16,424 nt of DNA, taken from NCBI GenBank assembly GCA_031257135.1, contig JAIRPH010000147.1, positions 1-16,424 of the forward strand, written 5' to 3'. Position numbers and translations under genes: made by a program. Shown here in pieces: positions 14,126 to 16,424 of the stretch (positions are counted from its first letter, which is position 1; each line of letters begins with the position of its first letter). Source of the stretch: Spirochaetaceae bacterium. Lineage in GTDB: Bacteria; Spirochaetota; Spirochaetia; Treponematales; Breznakiellaceae. A model generated the notes under the pieces. The model searched no databases. It was given only the letters and a program-made list of their open reading frames with translations, and was not told where the DNA came from.

Positions 14126-15088
14126 TTACCATGCTTGTTCTTCCCGCAGTTCATCCTGAATCCGTAAGAAACTCTCGTACCGGTCTTCGTGGATTACCCC
14201 GGCGGCGACTGCTTCCATGATTTTACATCCCGGCTCAGAACGATGAGAACAGGAACGCCCATAAGTACACATCCCAAGAAGAGGCGCGAATTCCCGCATA
14301 TAGAGGATTATATCTTGGGGCGCAACTCCCGCCGGCACGAACCGCCTGATTCCGGGGGTGTCAATGATGCGCCCCTCGGAACCGGAGATTTCCAGCATCG
14401 CCGCCATAGCGGTAGTGTGATTCCCTCGGTCATACTTTTCGTTAAGCCTTCCCACGCGGATGTCCATATCCGGCGCCAGCGACTTGATGAGACTCGACTT
14501 CCCTACGCCGGATTGTCCAAGCAATACTGAAAAACGGTTTTCCAGCAGACTCCGCAGGGCAGGCATCCCCTCTCCGGTGAACGCTGAAACCTTAACCGCC
14601 GGATACCCAATGCGGATAAAATCGGAAAGCCGCTCTTCCACATCAGGATTAGCCTCGGAAAGGTCGCTTTTGTTGCAGACAATCAAGGGCGGAATATCCG
14701 CAATCTCCGCCTGAATAAGAAGCCGATCAAGAAACCGAGGTCTAAAAGGAGGCGATACCGGAGTCGTAACGAAGAGAAGAAGATCGACATTCGCCGCGAG
14801 AACCTGTATTGCCGCGGATTTATGAGGGCCAATTCCCTTTTGCAGACGATTAAGCCGACTAAACACATTCCGCCGTTTCTCCATGCCTAAAATCAGCCCC
14901 TGGGCGCGGTTTTTGGGATCAAGCTCGAAACTAACCCGATCTCCCGGGGCTAACGGATTATAGTATCCTTCAAGTCCTTTCAGAACCTTGCCTTTGATGC
15001 GGCATACTATCTCGCTTTGTACCGATTCTCCCGCGTCAGGTTTTACCGTAAACAGATTCCAAGAACCTCGAACTACCAGCCCTTTCAT
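14126..15088 (-). CDS. rsgA: Ribosome small-subunit-dependent GTPase A (RsgA)
   Basis: A 320-residue, full-length RsgA (YjeQ). The G motifs appear in the circularly permuted order of this family: G4 NKSD (139-142), G1 GQSGVGKSS (191-199), then G3 DTPG (243-246). An N-terminal OB-type region precedes them, and a C-terminal zinc knuckle is visible with Cys274, Cys280, His282 and Cys288 in CTYGRSCSHRSEPGC. The protein binds the 30S subunit late in maturation and uses GTP hydrolysis to release assembly factors. It starts at ATG 15088 with no Shine-Dalgarno site, 29 bases after argF, and is likely on the argF transcript. No unusual residue was seen. Confidence 0.95.
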   Translation of the reverse strand: MKGLVVRGSWNLFTVKPDAGESVQSEIVCRIKGKVLKGLEGYYNPLAPGDRVSFELDPKNRAQGLILGMEKRRNVFSRLNRLQKGIGPHKSAAIQVLAANVDLLLFVTTPVSPPFRPRFLDRLLIQAEIADIPPLIVCNKSDLSEANPDVEERLSDFIRIGYPAVKVSAFTGEGMPALRSLLENRFSVLLGQSGVGKSSLIKSLAPDMDIRVGRLNEKYDRGNHTTAMAAMLEISGSEGRIIDTPGIRRFVPAGVAPQDIILYMREFAPLLGMCTYGRSCSHRSEPGCKIMEAVAAGVIHEDRYESFLRIQDELREEQAW

Positions 15089-15117
15089 ATTTTAGGCATA
15101 CTCACAAACGCGCCCGT

Positions 15118-16050
15118 TCAAAGCGTCGCCAGCATAATGGCTTTAATCGTGTGCTTCCGATTCTCCGCCTCGTCCCATGCGCGGCTTTGAGGTCCGTCAA
15201 TTACGTCTGAGGTAACTTCTTCGCCCTTTACGGCAGGCAGACAGTGAAGAAAAATCGTATCTTTCCTGCCGGTTCTATCCATCAATGCCTGATTAACCTG
15301 ATAAGGACGTAATAACTGCACCCGCTTTTCCTTCTGCGCCTCTTCACCCATAGACGCCCAAACGTCGGTATACAACGCGTCCGCGCCTTCAACCTCGCTG
15401 ACGTCCTGACTAATCCGAATCCGCGCGCCTGACTCTTCGGCAATACCCGTACAGGTTTTAACTAAGTCGGTGTCAGGCACGAGACTTTCTGGGGTGATAA
15501 CCGTAAAATGTACCCCCAGCTTTGAGGATATTACCATCAATGATCGAGCGACGTTATTCCGTCCATCGCCGATAAAACAGAGCTTTTTTCCCTTAGCAGG
15601 TCCGAAGTTTTCTTCTAAGGTCTGAATATCCGCCAACGCTTGAGTCGGATGAAAACTGTCAGTAAGCCCATTGTATACGGGAACTCCCGCATATGCCGCC
15701 AGAGTTTCAACAGTAGTCTGCTTAAAGCCTCGGAACTGAATGGCGTCGAACATTCTGCCTAGGACCCGCGCCGTATCTTCAATAGATTCTTTCGCTCCAA
15801 GCTGAATATCCGCGGTTGAGAGGAATACCGGATGTCCTCCCTCTTCGCCGAAAGCCGTCTCAAAGGCGCACCGGGTTCGAGTTGAACGTTTTTCAAAGAG
15901 CAGAGCAATAGTCTTCCCTAAAAAACGCTGATGCCTTTCGCCACGGCGCTTTTCCGCTTTCACTTGCAGGGATAATTCCAATAAAAAACGAATCTCCGCT
16001 TCCGAATAGTCCAGCCACGTAAGTAATGACTGTCCTTTTAAAGTGTTCAT
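15118..16050 (-). CDS. argF: Ornithine carbamoyltransferase
   Basis: A 310-residue, complete enzyme that joins carbamoyl phosphate and ornithine to make citrulline, or runs in reverse in arginine breakdown. The carbamoyl-phosphate loop FEKRSTRTR (52-60) and HPTQ (134-137) are intact, as are the ornithine-side ASMGEE (232-237) and HCLPA (269-273) motifs. The direction cannot be told from sequence; no carbamate kinase or arginine deiminase gene is in the window, so catabolic arcB is an alternative name. The promoter TTGAAA-17-TATGAT lies directly upstream with six bases to the ATG, and there is no ribosome site, so translation is probably leaderless. rsgA follows at 29 bases. Confidence 0.93.
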   Translation of the reverse strand: MNTLKGQSLLTWLDYSEAEIRFLLELSLQVKAEKRRGERHQRFLGKTIALLFEKRSTRTRCAFETAFGEEGGHPVFLSTADIQLGAKESIEDTARVLGRMFDAIQFRGFKQTTVETLAAYAGVPVYNGLTDSFHPTQALADIQTLEENFGPAKGKKLCFIGDGRNNVARSLMVISSKLGVHFTVITPESLVPDTDLVKTCTGIAEESGARIRISQDVSEVEGADALYTDVWASMGEEAQKEKRVQLLRPYQVNQALMDRTGRKDTIFLHCLPAVKGEEVTSDVIDGPQSRAWDEAENRKHTIKAIMLATL

Positions 16051-16056
16051 GCCATC

Positions 16057-16085
16057 ATCATACAGAATATAGATATATTTTTCAA
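16057..16085 (-). promoter_or_regulatory. argF promoter (leaderless layout)
   Basis: Minus-strand TTGAAA (plus TTTCAA, 16080-16085), a 17-base spacer, then TATGAT (plus ATCATA, 16057-16062). Only GATGGC separates the -10 box from ATG 16050, so transcription should start at about the first base of the start codon. Confidence 0.7.
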
Positions 16086-16105
16086 TACGCTTATTCTTTT
16101 GATTA

Positions 16106-16116
16106 TGTCTGACACC
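16106..16116. repeat. TGTCTGACACC motif next to the Y1 transposase
   Basis: An 11-base copy, identical to 11413-11423, lies one base past the stop of the transposase gene. A repeat directly flanking a REP-associated transposase is the expected layout for its target or stem sequence. Confidence 0.6.
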
Positions 16117-16117
16117 G

Positions 16118-16424
16118 CTATATCGGCGGCGGGCTTGAGCTTACGGGAAACAGCGCATCGGTGTCAAGCATTTGGTCAATAACCCCGAAAATCCGCCTCA
16201 GTCGGTGAAACAGCCCACCGAACCGCCAGTGTTCCGGCTTTTTCACCAGATTTGCTTTCACCGGATTCTCGTCGATATACTCCGATACCCGCTCAAAGTC
16301 CCGCTCATCCTTGATTATCCGTGAAAAGAACCGTTCTCCCCACAAATGTCCTTTGGTATTGTGCTTTTTATTCCACCATTTGGCGAAGTTGCTCTTAATC
16401 CATTGCATGATCTTGGACAAAGAT
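16118..16424 (-). CDS. REP-associated tyrosine transposase (Y1_Tnp), C-terminal part
   Basis: The frame is open at the right edge of the window, so the N-terminal half with the HUH motif is outside. The visible 100 residues match the C-terminal pattern of single-domain Y1 transposases: GHLWGERFFSRII, then SEYIDENPVKANLVKKPEHWRF, where the Tyr in the EYIDENPV helix is close to where the nucleophile is expected. Such proteins (RAYTs) nick single-stranded DNA at REP hairpins and are usually single-copy domesticated genes rather than active insertion sequences. It ends in a Ser/Pro-rich tail (PVSSSPPPI). No terminal inverted repeats of a transposon were seen. The flanking TGTCTGACACC is discussed separately. 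Whether it is functional cannot be judged from this half. Confidence 0.8.
   Translation of the reverse strand, partial: SLSKIMQWIKSNFAKWWNKKHNTKGHLWGERFFSRIIKDERDFERVSEYIDENPVKANLVKKPEHWRFGGLFHRLRRIFGVIDQMLDTDALFPVSSSPPPI

Noticed and set aside
15468..15480. A near copy of the repeat core (GTGTCAGGCAC) inside argF
   Set aside because: It differs from the core, lies in conserved coding sequence, and has no inverted partner; coincidence is more likely.

Overview
The window looks like chromosome of a Treponema-type spirochete, probably a moderate-GC gut or termite-associated treponeme rather than an oral one. This is an inference from gene content: a Treponema-type leucine-rich-repeat (TpLRR/BspA) lipoprotein, a tandem DUF115 pair in a tightly coupled operon, an acidic protein with a GVWVKS motif, a GldG/DUF4340 pair, and GC near 50%. 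No rRNA, tRNA, CRISPR array or phage was recognised.

Left part (1-8945). Bases 1-1217 hold the end of a GldG-like ABC-transporter auxiliary protein, coupled by an ATGA overlap to a DUF4340 protein. A membrane protein with a degenerate GGDEF-like domain converges on it (1186-2412). An orphan MEMO1-family gene (2458-3315) diverges from that. A plus-strand operon then runs from 3385 to 8945: acidic protein, small hypothetical, DUF115-1, DUF115-2, and a DapF-fold racemase whose motifs resemble the histidine racemase CntK more than true DapF. Most junctions overlap (TGATG, ATGA, 8 bases). The acidic protein is broken at an A10 run; the missing tail lies in the next frame.

Right part (9101-16424) is all on the minus strand. 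In transcription order it holds the end of a REP-associated (Y1) transposase, argF then rsgA, a secreted hypothetical protein, and a TpLRR lipoprotein with a long Pro-rich 18-bp repeat and a clear terminator. Next comes a short REP-like palindrome region, then a three-part module resembling aryl polyene (APE) genes F-G-H-I: an acyl carrier protein, a COG4648-like membrane segment, and an AMP-ligase joined to an ApeI-type dehydratase. The ligase is interrupted by a run of 14 G on the coding strand, which puts its two halves out of frame. This is a candidate phase-variation switch, or an assembly or decay artefact.

Several minus-strand genes have strong -35/-10 promoters placed so close to the ATG that the mRNA would be leaderless. 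The motif TGTCTGACACC occurs both in the palindromic region and directly after the Y1 transposase, linking a REP-like repeat with a possible mobiliser inside one window.
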